Source of the DNA: Clostridia bacterium
GTDB lineage: Bacteria > Bacillota > Clostridia > Oscillospirales > Acutalibacteraceae
Direction of reading: 5' to 3'
NCBI GenBank assembly: GCA_017517865.1
Contig: JAFWYB010000025.1
Span: forward strand, 1 to 64,000
Length of the DNA stretch: 64,000 nt
Part shown: positions 1 to 8,005 of the stretch, in pieces
Numbering within the stretch: the first letter of the stretch is position 1
How the letters are laid out: every line of letters begins with the position of its first letter
Notes under the pieces: generated by a model
Told to the model about the DNA's origin: nothing
Database searches by the model: none
What the model saw: only the letters and a program-made list of their open reading frames with translations
Made by a program: the position numbers and the translations under genes

Positions 1-10
1 CTCGCACCAT

Positions 11-50
11 AGTGAGTATTCATAACACAAGTGAATACTCACTTTTCTTT
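11..50 (+). terminator. Intrinsic terminator
   Basis: A 12-bp perfect inverted repeat (11-22 with 32-43, 9-base loop) is followed directly by a T-rich run. It would end a plus-strand transcript entering from the left of the window; that gene is not visible. Confidence 0.75.
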
Positions 51-86
51 TTTTACATTTCCTCTAAGTTTAAATTGTTATGTATC

Positions 87-113
87 GAGCAGGTTTTGAG
101 CCTGCTCTTTTTT
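87..113 (+). terminator. Intrinsic terminator
   Basis: GAGCAGG (87-93) pairs with CCTGCTC (101-107) around a 7-base loop and is followed by seven T residues. It is the second plus-strand terminator in about 100 bases, between the window edge and the recombinase remnant on the other strand. Confidence 0.75.
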
Positions 114-134
114 ATGCCGTGAGATATTCAACGG

Positions 135-400
135 CTACGCCTTGTCTTGCTTACTGTCAACCAAGTCTTTGACCGCTATGAATCTGATGTTATGCTCGGG
201 AAAGAAGTTATCCGTATAGTGACCTACAGAAACATAATCTCTGCCGAGACGGGATAAGTCTTTTACCATTACGGTTGTTACATATCCCATTTCTATATCT
301 TCAAGCATTGCCTGAAAACCGGGTCTGTTGAAATTCGTTCCCGTGTAACCGTCATCAACATAATACTTTGTGTTGGTGAGCTTCAATTCTTTTCTTTTCT
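135..400 (-). pseudogene. Serine site-specific recombinase fragment
   Basis: An open frame running 599 to 135 contains about 80 residues matching the middle of the resolvase catalytic domain of large serine recombinases: YVDDGYTGTNFNRPGF, then MVKDLSRLGRDY, then a stretch ending in IRFIAV. The N-terminal part with the catalytic Ser is absent. The frame stops just after the IRFIAV strand, so the zinc ribbon and recombinase domains are missing too. The part of the frame above about 400 (Cys/Phe-rich, then low complexity) does not look like this family and is probably fortuitous. I read it as a decayed remnant of a transposon or integrative element, consistent with mobile-DNA remnants elsewhere in the window. 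Confidence 0.75.
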
Positions 401-599
401 TCTTTTCATCTCCATTCATTCTGTTTTGTAAAACGGCTTTTTGACCGTTTGGGGATTTCCGGGCCCGAAATCCAATGCTCGCTAAGACAAGGACACAAAC
501 CCGCCACAAGGAAAAATGCAAAACAAAAAAGCCGCTACATAGGCAACAGAAACAAGCGTGTAGAGAAAATCTCACCTCGCTCATATTCTGTTGGGTCAC

Positions 600-1026
600 T
601 ATGTAACAGCTTTTAAATAAAGCTAAATATAAATCGATGTGTGTGGCTGTTTGTGCAAAGCATAATTAAAGCAGTTGTAGTTTTGCCAAGCTCAACAAAA
701 ACATTGTGACGGTGGTATGATATATTATTTTGAAAATTTTGACAACGGGAAATTTGTCGAATGGTTTAAAAAATTTTTCACGGCCAATAATATTTGATTT
801 AGGCATTTGGATAAAAATTTTTACCTCCCATATATACAACGACATAAGCAGGGGTGAAATGTTCCAAGATTTTGAAAAAAGTTAAAAAATTTTTGTATGT
901 AGAGAAAAGTGATGCAGTATTCATATAGCCAAAATTTGATTTTAAACCTGCCGCATAAAACTGACGTGTTTGAATTTTTTCTGAGTATTATTGAATTATT
1001 ACATCCTTCCTTGATGGTACGAAAAT
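600..1026. other. AT-rich intergenic stretch without a recognisable gene
   Basis: Only a short minus frame (821-1033) with no recognisable protein signature and a few weak A/T-rich promoter-like strings are present. I see no RNA gene or repeat. Confidence 0.5.
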
Positions 1027-1054
1027 AAGACACCTACCGTCGGGTAAGTGTCTT
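1027..1054 (-). terminator. Hairpin downstream of fucO
   Basis: AAGACAC (1027-1033) pairs with GTGTCTT (1048-1054), with an inner TACC/GGTA pair. On the minus strand the stem is followed by a modest T run, so it probably ends the fucO transcript. The flanks are weakly symmetrical. Confidence 0.5.
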
Positions 1055-1104
1055 GTTTTGAAAATTAGGCTTTAACAGTTGTCAGTTTTCTGTAATGTAA
1101 AATA

Positions 1105-2253
1105 TTACATAAGCTTAAGATAAAGCTCCTTGATTTCCTCAACGCTTGTATCTCTGGGATTACCGGGACGACAAGCATCATCAAAGGCCGACTGTGAAAG
1201 GAAGTCAATGTCCTCTGCTTTAACAATCTCTTTAAGGTCAGCAGGAATGCCAACGTCAATTGAAAGCTGCTTAACGGCATCAATAGCTGCCTTTCTTGCT
1301 TCTTCAAGACTCATTGCATCAACGCCGTTAACCCCCATTGCCTTTGCGATGTCTCTGTATTTTTCGCCTGTGGCAGGTGCGTTATATTCCATAACAGTAG
1401 GAAGGATGATAGCATTTGCTACACCGTGGGGTGTGTCATAAACAGCACCGAGAGGATGTGCCATTGAATGTACAATACCAAGACCCACATTTGAGAAGCC
1501 CATACCTGCAATGTACTGACCGAGAGCCATGCCCTCTCTGCCTTCGGCTGTGTTGTCGACTGCACCGCGAAGACTCTTTGCGATAATTTCAATAGCTTTG
1601 ATATGGAACATATCACTCATTTCCCAAGCGCCCTTGGTGATATAACCTTCGATAGCATGGGTAAGGGCATCCATACCTGTAGCGGCTGTAAGACCCTTGG
1701 GCATTGAAGCCATCATATCAGGGTCAACAACTGCAACAACGGGAATATCATGTACATCAACGCAAACCATTTTTCTGTTCTTTTCAGCATCGGTTATAAC
1801 ATAGTTGATTGTAACCTCAGCGGCTGTACCAGCTGTTGTGGGAACAGCGATAATGGGAGTACACTTATTCTTTGTGGGAGCAACACCTTCGAGAGAGCGT
1901 ACATCTGCAAATTCAGGATTCTCTATGATAATACCGATTGCCTTTGCTGTATCCATTGATGAACCGCCACCGATTGCAACAATACAATCAGCACCGCTTG
2001 CCTTGAAAGCGGCAACACCTGTCTGAACATTTTCAATTGTGGGGTTAGGCTTGATTTCGCTGTAGATTTCATAGGGAATTTCAGCAGCATCAAGAATATC
2101 TGTTACCTTCTTTGTTACACCGAACTTAATAAGGTCAGGGTCTGAGCACACAAAAGCCTTTTTAAATGCTCTTGCCTTGATTTCTGTTGCAATTTCTGCA
2201 ATTGCACCCTTGCCGTGATAAGATGTTTCGTTAAGTACAAATCTGTTTGCCAT
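1105..2253 (-). CDS. fucO: Lactaldehyde reductase / 1,2-propanediol oxidoreductase
   Basis: A 382-residue group III iron-dependent alcohol dehydrogenase that aligns end to end with E. coli FucO as I remember it: near-identical start (MANR..LNE), NPEFADVRSLEG, and PTTAGTAAEVTINYVITD. The NAD-binding GGGSSMD lies near residue 95. The metal ligands are the Asp and His of GMDALTHAIEGY and the two His of HSMAHPLGAVYDTPHG. FucO interconverts L-lactaldehyde and (S)-1,2-propanediol in fucose/rhamnose fermentation, and many homologues also accept other short aldehydes. AAGGAG lies 8 bases before the ATG. It has its own promoter and is separated from the hydrogenase operon by a terminator. No fucose or rhamnose genes are nearby, so the physiological substrate is inferred from similarity only. 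Confidence 0.9.
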   Translation of the reverse strand: MANRFVLNETSYHGKGAIAEIATEIKARAFKKAFVCSDPDLIKFGVTKKVTDILDAAEIPYEIYSEIKPNPTIENVQTGVAAFKASGADCIVAIGGGSSMDTAKAIGIIIENPEFADVRSLEGVAPTKNKCTPIIAVPTTAGTAAEVTINYVITDAEKNRKMVCVDVHDIPVVAVVDPDMMASMPKGLTAATGMDALTHAIEGYITKGAWEMSDMFHIKAIEIIAKSLRGAVDNTAEGREGMALGQYIAGMGFSNVGLGIVHSMAHPLGAVYDTPHGVANAIILPTVMEYNAPATGEKYRDIAKAMGVNGVDAMSLEEARKAAIDAVKQLSIDVGIPADLKEIVKAEDIDFLSQSAFDDACRPGNPRDTSVEEIKELYLKLM

Positions 2254-2300
2254 AATACTTACTCCTTTTTATTAGTTAAGATTTGAAAATCTTAATTATA

Positions 2301-2340
2301 TTTTACACCAATATACTGTATCAGGTCAACAGTTTGATAC
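2301..2340 (-). promoter_or_regulatory. fucO promoter with overlapping inverted repeat
   Basis: On the minus strand a TTGACC -35 (2324-2329) is followed after about 16-17 bases by a weak -10 (TGTAAA). The -35 sits exactly inside the 11-base centre of an inverted repeat, GTATCA (2318-2323) and TGATAC (2335-2340). The layout suggests a repressor or activator operator for fucO; the regulator is unknown. Confidence 0.5.
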
Positions 2341-2355
2341 ATATTTATACTCACA

Positions 2356-2407
2356 AAAACACACAAACCTCTTCCCGCAATTAAGAAGAAAGAGGTTCGT
2401 GTGTTTT
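2356..2407 (-). terminator. Terminator of the hydrogenase operon
   Basis: A long stem formed by AAAACACAC..AACCTCTT and its complement, with one mismatch, is followed on the minus strand by a T run. It lies 33 bases beyond the hydA2 stop and marks the 3' end of the rex-to-hydA2 operon. Confidence 0.8.
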
Positions 2408-2439
2408 AGTGTATGGATTAAGAGGAGAAATAGGTCAGA

Positions 2440-3858
2440 TCATAAAACAGAGATTGCGTCGCTTATTGTCTTTTCAAGGGCTTCTCTGCCGTATTTGTCA
2501 ACCTCTGATTTATTCTTTTCGCCATGAGTCAGACAACCTGCTCCGCCGATACATCCGCCTGTGCAAGCCATACCCTCAATAAAGTTGGCATCAAGTATAT
2601 TTTTATTCTTCTTAAGAAGTGCTATTCTGCATTCCTCAATACCGTCGCAGGCTATGGGCTTAAGTTCAAAATCAATCTTTTGCTCTATAAGTCCCTGCTT
2701 CACAGCATCGGTAAGACCGCCTGAACGTGCAAAGATTCTGCCAAAATAGGAGGCATTATCAAGAACATCTTCTTCAAGTGTTGTTATGTCAATGTTTCGG
2801 CTGTCATAAAGTGCCTGAAGCTCCTCAAAGGTCAGAACAGCATCCACATAAGGCTTTACTGTTTCAAGCTGTGCTTCTGCTTTTTTTGCAGTACAGGGGC
2901 CTATGAATACAATCTTTGCAGTTTTATCAGTTTCCTTTATATATTTGGCAAGAGTTGCCATCGGTGAAAGATTGTGTGACACCAAGGGTAATAGCTTCGG
3001 AAAGGCTGATTTGACATACTGTACAAAAGCAGGACAACAGGAACTGGTGAGAAAGCCCTTTTCCGAAAGCTCCTTTGACTCGGCGTGAGCTACCATATCA
3101 GCACCCAAAGCGGCTTCAACAACGGTGAAAAATCCGAGCTTTTTCAGTCCGGTTATTACTTGGCCTAATTTAGCATAAGTAAACTGGCTTGAAATTGAAG
3201 GAGCAACCATAGCATAAACCTTGTATTTGCTGTTGTTTTCACTCTTTTTAATAAGATCAACCACATTCAGTATAAATGACTTGTCCGTAATTGCACCGAA
3301 GGGACACTGATATACACACGCACCACACTGAATACACTTTTCATTATCAATGGAAGCTGCGTTATCCTCATTTATGGAAATTGCTTTCACCTTGCAGGAA
3401 ATCTGACAAGGTCTTTTGCGGTTTACAATAGCCGCAAAGGGACAAACCTTTGCACATGCACCGCACTCGACACACTTTGATTTGTCTATGTGTGCCACAT
3501 GGTTGTGGTCAAAGGAAATCGCACCTCTTTTGCACACGTCCTCACATCTGTGAGCAAGACAGCCACGGCAGGAATCGGTAACCTCATAGCCTGCGGCAGG
3601 GCATTCGTCACAAGCTATATCTATAACCTGAATAACATTGTTATTCTGTGTTTCACCGCCCATTGCCATTTTTACTCTTTCAGCAAGGATGGCTCTCTCC
3701 TTGTAAACGCAGCAACGCATTGTGGAGGTTTTTCCCGGAACAATTATTTTCGGAATGTCCAAAAGATTCTCTAAGAGTGTGTCATTCCACGCCTGAGAAG
3801 CAACCTCACGAAGCACTTTATATTTTAAATATTGAACTTTTGTATCAAATTTTCTCAT
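2440..3858 (-). CDS. hydA2: Monomeric [FeFe] hydrogenase, HydA2-like
   Basis: A 472-residue protein that probably makes H2 from reduced ferredoxin. The N-terminal half carries many iron-sulfur cysteines: a Cys-rich block at 83-109, then two [4Fe-4S] ferredoxin motifs (CVECGACAKVCP from 129 and CIQCGACVYQCP from 175). The H-cluster signatures are TSSCCPA (271-277; C274 proton-transfer, C275 ligand), PCTAKK (321-326) and EGMACTGGCIGGAGC (428-442). The L3 form and layout fit the ferredoxin-dependent, non-bifurcating type (group B as I remember it) rather than the trimeric bifurcating enzyme; no HydB or HydC is nearby. It is the last gene of the operon, 10 bases after the SpoIIE-like gene, with AAGGAG before the ATG. 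Maturases HydE, F and G are not in the window. Confidence 0.9.
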   Translation of the reverse strand: MRKFDTKVQYLKYKVLREVASQAWNDTLLENLLDIPKIIVPGKTSTMRCCVYKERAILAERVKMAMGGETQNNNVIQVIDIACDECPAAGYEVTDSCRGCLAHRCEDVCKRGAISFDHNHVAHIDKSKCVECGACAKVCPFAAIVNRKRPCQISCKVKAISINEDNAASIDNEKCIQCGACVYQCPFGAITDKSFILNVVDLIKKSENNSKYKVYAMVAPSISSQFTYAKLGQVITGLKKLGFFTVVEAALGADMVAHAESKELSEKGFLTSSCCPAFVQYVKSAFPKLLPLVSHNLSPMATLAKYIKETDKTAKIVFIGPCTAKKAEAQLETVKPYVDAVLTFEELQALYDSRNIDITTLEEDVLDNASYFGRIFARSGGLTDAVKQGLIEQKIDFELKPIACDGIEECRIALLKKNKNILDANFIEGMACTGGCIGGAGCLTHGEKNKSEVDKYGREALEKTISDAISVL

Positions 3859-3868
3859 TTTAAGCTCC

Positions 3869-5041
3869 TTAGAAATAGCTCACTTTAATTCTTTTACCCA
3901 TCTTTTTCAGACACTCTGAAAGCTCCTGAACAAGATTCATTTTTATGCTGAAGTTAATAGGAAGGTCAGGATTCTGATGAGCAGGATTTATCGCTCTGCC
4001 TACATAGAAGTTTATATCCGTAGCTTCCTCAAAAAGCAGTCTGCTGATAAGAGAGGCTCCGTCACGCTTAAAGCTCCAATGCTCGTAATGCTCGTTATCA
4101 CCGAGATAATCCTTGGCATATTCAAGCACCTTGTTGACGGTAATAACACCTTCCGTAACAAGATCCACTCCTTCAATTTCTGCAATCGGAGGAACATCAC
4201 TTTTTTCAAAGTTGAGCGTTGCTCTCAATTCTTTACCGAGATATTTTGCTGCTATTGATGATGTTGTACCGCCACAGATAATATGCTTACCCTCTTTTGA
4301 GAAGAAAAGGGACATCATACGGTTTGCATCATCGCGGTTTGACGGTGGTCCGAAAAGCATATTCATAGGCTCTCTTTTTCTTATTCTTACAACGCAAGCC
4401 GTAGCATCATCACCGGGCTTTCCGCCGTAAAGCTTATTGCATTCATCAACAAGCATTGTGGAAAGAGTTTTTGCAGTATACCCTGCCGGAGCAAGAGTTT
4501 CAAGAAAGTCAACGATGTCTTCTCTCTTCCATCCAAAATTATACATCATACCGATGCCTGCATGAGGACAACCGTCACTCATTGCAATAAAAATATCATT
4601 TTCCTGAAGATTTATAACTGATTTGAAAATCTTTTTGCCGTCAATATTCATTTCAGTTTTCGGATAATCATAATTTTTTTCATCACGGATAACTATAACA
4701 TGAGGATTATCATACTGAATAATTTCGGCTGTTTCATTATTTTTTATATGAATAATTGTAAAGGTAGAATATGCCACCCCTCTTACCGAACAAACGGGAA
4801 GCGTTGCCGCTATGGTAGAAACACATTCTTCAATAGGAAGGCCCTCTGCCATCATTGTTGATATGATTTTCGAGGTAAGGGTTGAAAGAATACTTGCCTT
4901 AACACCGCTTCCAAGACCGTCAGCCAGAACAATAACGGTAGAGTTTTCACTTTCCTCAACAACATCCACATGGTCTCCGCAAAGCTCTTCACCGAAATGA
5001 TTTATACTTTTATATCCGATATCTGCACACAAATCATTCAT
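3869..5041 (-). CDS. SpoIIE-family (PP2C-type) serine phosphatase
   Basis: A 390-residue cytoplasmic protein. The N-terminal about 220 residues form a SpoIIE/RsbU-type PPM phosphatase domain with the metal-binding motifs ADGLGSG, MSDG and GDDAT. The C-terminal about 170 residues (from FGPPSNRDD) are a conserved-looking extension that I do not recognise. Its start overlaps the hydS stop by 8 bases (ATGAATGA), which implies translational coupling. Such phosphatases normally reverse phosphorylation of an anti-anti-sigma factor or other Ser/Thr-phosphoprotein. Placed between a sensory-type and a catalytic hydrogenase, it is a good candidate for the output of H2 or redox sensing. No partner kinase or anti-sigma gene is adjacent, so its target is unknown. 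Confidence 0.85.
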   Translation of the reverse strand: MNDLCADIGYKSINHFGEELCGDHVDVVEESENSTVIVLADGLGSGVKASILSTLTSKIISTMMAEGLPIEECVSTIAATLPVCSVRGVAYSTFTIIHIKNNETAEIIQYDNPHVIVIRDEKNYDYPKTEMNIDGKKIFKSVINLQENDIFIAMSDGCPHAGIGMMYNFGWKREDIVDFLETLAPAGYTAKTLSTMLVDECNKLYGGKPGDDATACVVRIRKREPMNMLFGPPSNRDDANRMMSLFFSKEGKHIICGGTTSSIAAKYLGKELRATLNFEKSDVPPIAEIEGVDLVTEGVITVNKVLEYAKDYLGDNEHYEHWSFKRDGASLISRLLFEEATDINFYVGRAINPAHQNPDLPINFSIKMNLVQELSECLKKMGKRIKVSYF

Positions 5042-6710
5042 CAGTTATCGACTCCTTCAGCTTGGAAAGTGCAATTTTGGTTTCGGCGGCAGTTTCACCC
5101 AACAGTGAAGCTATTTCCTGAACGATTCTCATCTGCTTATCTACTACCTTATCAGCGACCTCAATAGTCCTGCGGCTTATATTCTCTTTTCTTTCACGTT
5201 CATATTCCTCATCGGTTACATCACGCATAATGCCAACAAGAAGATGTGACTCTTTATCGTAAACGATGGTCTGTTCAACATAACGCTTATATTCGGCAAG
5301 ATACACCCTCTGATCCTTTACGTTTTTACCGCTTGTAATAACATTCATAAATACAGTAGGGTCAAGAATTCGTATAACCTGATCGCCAAGCACATCAGAA
5401 GCAGAACGTATATTCATAATCTTTCTTGCTGCCTCGTTTATCTGCTGAACCTCAAGGTTTTCGTTAAGTACAATAAGACCGTTGGGGGTGTTCTTTACTA
5501 TTGTGTCAGAGAAGTTTTCAGCCTTATCCTTAAGGAAGGGTAAGCACATTGAAATTTCTGCCTTTCCCTGACAAATGGCAATAGCCTTTTCACGGCAGGT
5601 ATTGTAACCGCAGGAGCCGCAGTTAAGTTCGTCTGAAGGCTTGAATTTACCCATCTGACGAAGTGCACTTCCGATTTCAATTTCCGAAGGCATGGGAAGC
5701 TTACGCTCGATGAAAGAAATGAACTTCTTAAGCTCTGACGGCTTAGGCTGAAGAACATCAAAATCCTTTTTACCTGCATAGGAAGCGACCTCAAGATAGT
5801 CCTTTATGCTTGAATCGTGATGGTACTTTTCAATAACGGGGCCTGCAACACAGCTTCCGGTACAAGAGGACATCTCGATAAAGCATTTGTGTATTTTGCC
5901 TTTTTCTATATCTTTCAAAACCGCCATACAGTTTTCTACACCGTCTATTGAAACATAAGTGTATTCACTGTTTTCATCCATTGTTTTAAGAACGCCGCCG
6001 GTTGTGGGGAAAAATCTCGCTCTGCTGTATTCATTGTAATCGAGCTCAGCTTCAAGCTCAATTTTTTCTTCCTTCATCCATTGTGTAAGCTCTTCAAAGG
6101 TCAGAACAGCATCAACAATACCCTTATAGTGCTCTGCTTCGTCTTTTTTGGCTACACAAGGTCCCACAAAAACGGTCTTTGCACCGGGCACTCTCTTTTT
6201 TATGTCGATACAGTGAGCCTGCATTGGTGACATAACATCGGCAAGATACTCAAGACAAGAGGGAAAATGCTTCTGAATAAGCAGATTTACCGAATGACAG
6301 CAGGAGGAAATAACTACATCTCTGTCCTCTTCGCTGAGTATTCTTTCATATTCATTCTTGACAATGGTTGCACCTATTGCCGTTTCCTCAACATCGTAAA
6401 AGCCCATTTTCTTAAGTGCTTTTCTCATTGCGTTTATGCCTGCACCGTCATAGTTGGCAATAAAGGACGGTGCAAGAGAAACTACAACCGGGTCACCGCT
6501 TTGGATAAACACCTTAACCTTTTCGGTTTCGTCAACTATCTGCTTTGCATTCTGAGGACAGACAACGAAGCACTGTCCGCAAAGAATACACTCGTCGTCT
6601 ATAATATGTGCCTGATTGCCCGAAAAGCGAATGGCTTTAACCGGGCAATGACGGATACATTTATAACAGTTTTTACAGTTTGATTTTTTTAAAGTAAGAC
6701 AGTTGGACAT
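5034..6710 (-). CDS. hydS: Sensory-type [FeFe] hydrogenase with Fes and PAS domains
   Basis: 558 residues from the ATG at 6710, which has AAAGGGG 9 bases upstream; an in-frame TTG three codons earlier is less likely. Order: two [4Fe-4S] motifs (CKNCYKCIRHCP and CILCGQCFVVCP, 12-51); an H-cluster domain with SSCCHS (135-140), GPCVAKK (183-189) and an L3 of CTGSC (283-287); a four-Cys Fes-type [4Fe-4S] domain (CGSCG..C, 364-389); a PAS domain (about 400-500); and a C-terminal helix likely to be coiled coil (500-555). L1 has His where catalytic enzymes have Pro, and L3 is shortened. This architecture is the putative H2-sensing HydS class. There is no kinase domain, so the signal probably passes through the PAS/helix tail to the coupled phosphatase. 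Confidence 0.88.
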   Translation of the reverse strand: MSNCLTLKKSNCKNCYKCIRHCPVKAIRFSGNQAHIIDDECILCGQCFVVCPQNAKQIVDETEKVKVFIQSGDPVVVSLAPSFIANYDGAGINAMRKALKKMGFYDVEETAIGATIVKNEYERILSEEDRDVVISSCCHSVNLLIQKHFPSCLEYLADVMSPMQAHCIDIKKRVPGAKTVFVGPCVAKKDEAEHYKGIVDAVLTFEELTQWMKEEKIELEAELDYNEYSRARFFPTTGGVLKTMDENSEYTYVSIDGVENCMAVLKDIEKGKIHKCFIEMSSCTGSCVAGPVIEKYHHDSSIKDYLEVASYAGKKDFDVLQPKPSELKKFISFIERKLPMPSEIEIGSALRQMGKFKPSDELNCGSCGYNTCREKAIAICQGKAEISMCLPFLKDKAENFSDTIVKNTPNGLIVLNENLEVQQINEAARKIMNIRSASDVLGDQVIRILDPTVFMNVITSGKNVKDQRVYLAEYKRYVEQTIVYDKESHLLVGIMRDVTDEEYERERKENISRRTIEVADKVVDKQMRIVQEIASLLGETAAETKIALSKLKESITDE

Positions 6711-6715
6711 TAATG

Positions 6716-6976
6716 TCAACCCCTTTCTTTATTTATAACATCTGATACATTTTCCTTGAAAAATTCCTTGAAATTTTCCTTGGTTATTCCCGTGTGAATA
6801 TCATCATCAACCTGTACCGTAACGCCGATACGGTTGCACTTGCCGATGCAAAAGCTACCGGCAAGTGTTATTTCGTCTTCAAGATGATAATCAGCTACGG
6901 CTTTCTGAAACAGCTCAACAATTTCGGGTGAGCCCTTTAAATGGCAGGAGCTGCCGACACACACCTGAATTATCAT
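6716..6976 (-). CDS. Small thioredoxin-fold [2Fe-2S] protein
   Basis: An 86-residue protein with four cysteines in the pattern of the thioredoxin-like [2Fe-2S] ferredoxin family (NuoE/HydC C-terminal type): CVGSSCHLKG near the start and CIGKC about 35 residues later. It is probably a cytoplasmic electron carrier or cluster-bearing partner of one of the hydrogenases. It is closely related to the next upstream gene, which it follows after 4 bases, and hydS starts 5 bases after its stop. Its exact partner cannot be told from sequence. Confidence 0.8.
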   Translation of the reverse strand: MIIQVCVGSSCHLKGSPEIVELFQKAVADYHLEDEITLAGSFCIGKCNRIGVTVQVDDDIHTGITKENFKEFFKENVSDVINKERG

Positions 6977-6980
6977 CGCT

Positions 6981-7220
6981 TTACACCTTTTTCAAAACTT
7001 CTTTTTCGAAGAATTCCTTAACTGTTTCGGGTGTTACTGAATGGAAGGCGTCATCAACCGTAACACAAACACCCTGCTGACATTTACCCATACAGAAGGT
7101 GCCGCCAAGCTCAACCTTATCTCCGAGGTTGTTTTCTTTAATGAGATACTGAAGCTCCTCAACTACCTGACGTGAGCCCTTGATGTGACATGAAGAACCG
7201 ATGCAAACTGTAATTTTCAT
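6981..7220 (-). CDS. Small thioredoxin-fold [2Fe-2S] protein, paralogue
   Basis: A 79-residue protein with the same cysteine layout as its neighbour: CIGSSCHIKG and CMGKC. The two are clearly tandem duplicates that have diverged, mainly in the C-terminal half. GGAGAG lies before the ATG. It may be a NuoE-like [2Fe-2S] electron carrier serving the hydrogenases or the sensor. Having two copies suggests distinct partners or a heterodimer; this is inference. Confidence 0.8.
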   Translation of the reverse strand: MKITVCIGSSCHIKGSRQVVEELQYLIKENNLGDKVELGGTFCMGKCQQGVCVTVDDAFHSVTPETVKEFFEKEVLKKV

Positions 7221-7237
7221 TTTTATCTCTCCTTTAA

Positions 7238-7987
7238 TTATTCGTAATCAACAACATTAACCCATGAAAGAAGGAATTCTCTTTCCTTTTCGTTACCCTT
7301 TACGGACTGAGAAGCGGCAACGATGGGCATCCACTTCTGAACATACTGTTTGGCTGTGTCACTTTTCTGACAGAAAAGATCAAGATATTTCTTTGCTCCG
7401 TCAATGTCACCGTGAAGCCAGAAAAGAAGATATGTTCTTGCGGCATCGGCAGAAGCATTGCCCTGAGTTGCATGTGCCCAGTCAAGAATATACGCCTTGC
7501 CCTCATCGGTAATAATAACATTTGAAGGGTTGAAGTCTCCGTGGCAGACCTTGTTGTGCTTTGGCATTGCCTCAAGTCTTGTATGAAGGTCATAACGGGT
7601 TGTTGCATCAAGGTCTGACTGACAGATTTTTCTGTTCATCTTATCCTTGAGCTTTCCTAAAAGAGGACTTACCTTTGAATGGACTTCAAGCTGAAGGTCA
7701 ACGAGCATTTCAATATACTTATCTTTATTCTCGTTATCCACATCCATAAGCTGCTGAAGTGTTTTACCCTTAATATAATCGGAAACAATTGCCCATTTGC
7801 CGTCTACCATTGTAACCTCACGGACCTTGGGAATGTTAAGGCCGGTTTCTTCGATTCTTGCCTGATTGAGAGCTTCGTTAAGAACATCTGCTTTTGAATA
7901 ATCGTCGTTGAATACCTTAACACAGACATCTCCGTCACGGTAAATTGTTTTGTTGTTTCTTACTGCAATCACTCTGTCAAGTTTCAT
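7238..7987 (-). CDS. APH/choline-kinase-fold phosphotransferase
   Basis: A 249-residue member of the aminoglycoside phosphotransferase/choline kinase superfamily. A short kinase-like N-lobe contains VCVKVF (candidate ATP-binding Lys, residue 24). The catalytic loop is HGDFNPSN (149-156) and the metal-binding Asp is in ILDWAHA (167-173). The substrate is unknown; family members phosphorylate sugars, choline, homoserine, antibiotics or proteins. It sits between adhE and the [2Fe-2S] genes in the redox operon, with 17-18 base gaps and a strong GGAGG, so a fermentation or signalling role is more likely than antibiotic resistance. It could provide a phosphoryl group opposing the SpoIIE-like phosphatase, but that is speculation. 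Confidence 0.75.
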   Translation of the reverse strand: MKLDRVIAVRNNKTIYRDGDVCVKVFNDDYSKADVLNEALNQARIEETGLNIPKVREVTMVDGKWAIVSDYIKGKTLQQLMDVDNENKDKYIEMLVDLQLEVHSKVSPLLGKLKDKMNRKICQSDLDATTRYDLHTRLEAMPKHNKVCHGDFNPSNVIITDEGKAYILDWAHATQGNASADAARTYLLFWLHGDIDGAKKYLDLFCQKSDTAKQYVQKWMPIVAASQSVKGNEKEREFLLSWVNVVDYE

Positions 7988-8005
7988 TTTATTCTCCTCC
8001 TTCTC

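Noticed and set aside
821..1033. Minus-strand 70-residue frame
   Set aside because: No ribosome site, no recognisable motif, A/T-rich random composition.
7238..7987. Aminoglycoside resistance kinase
   Set aside because: The gene lies within a fermentation/redox operon and the sequence shows only superfamily motifs, not those of a specific resistance enzyme.
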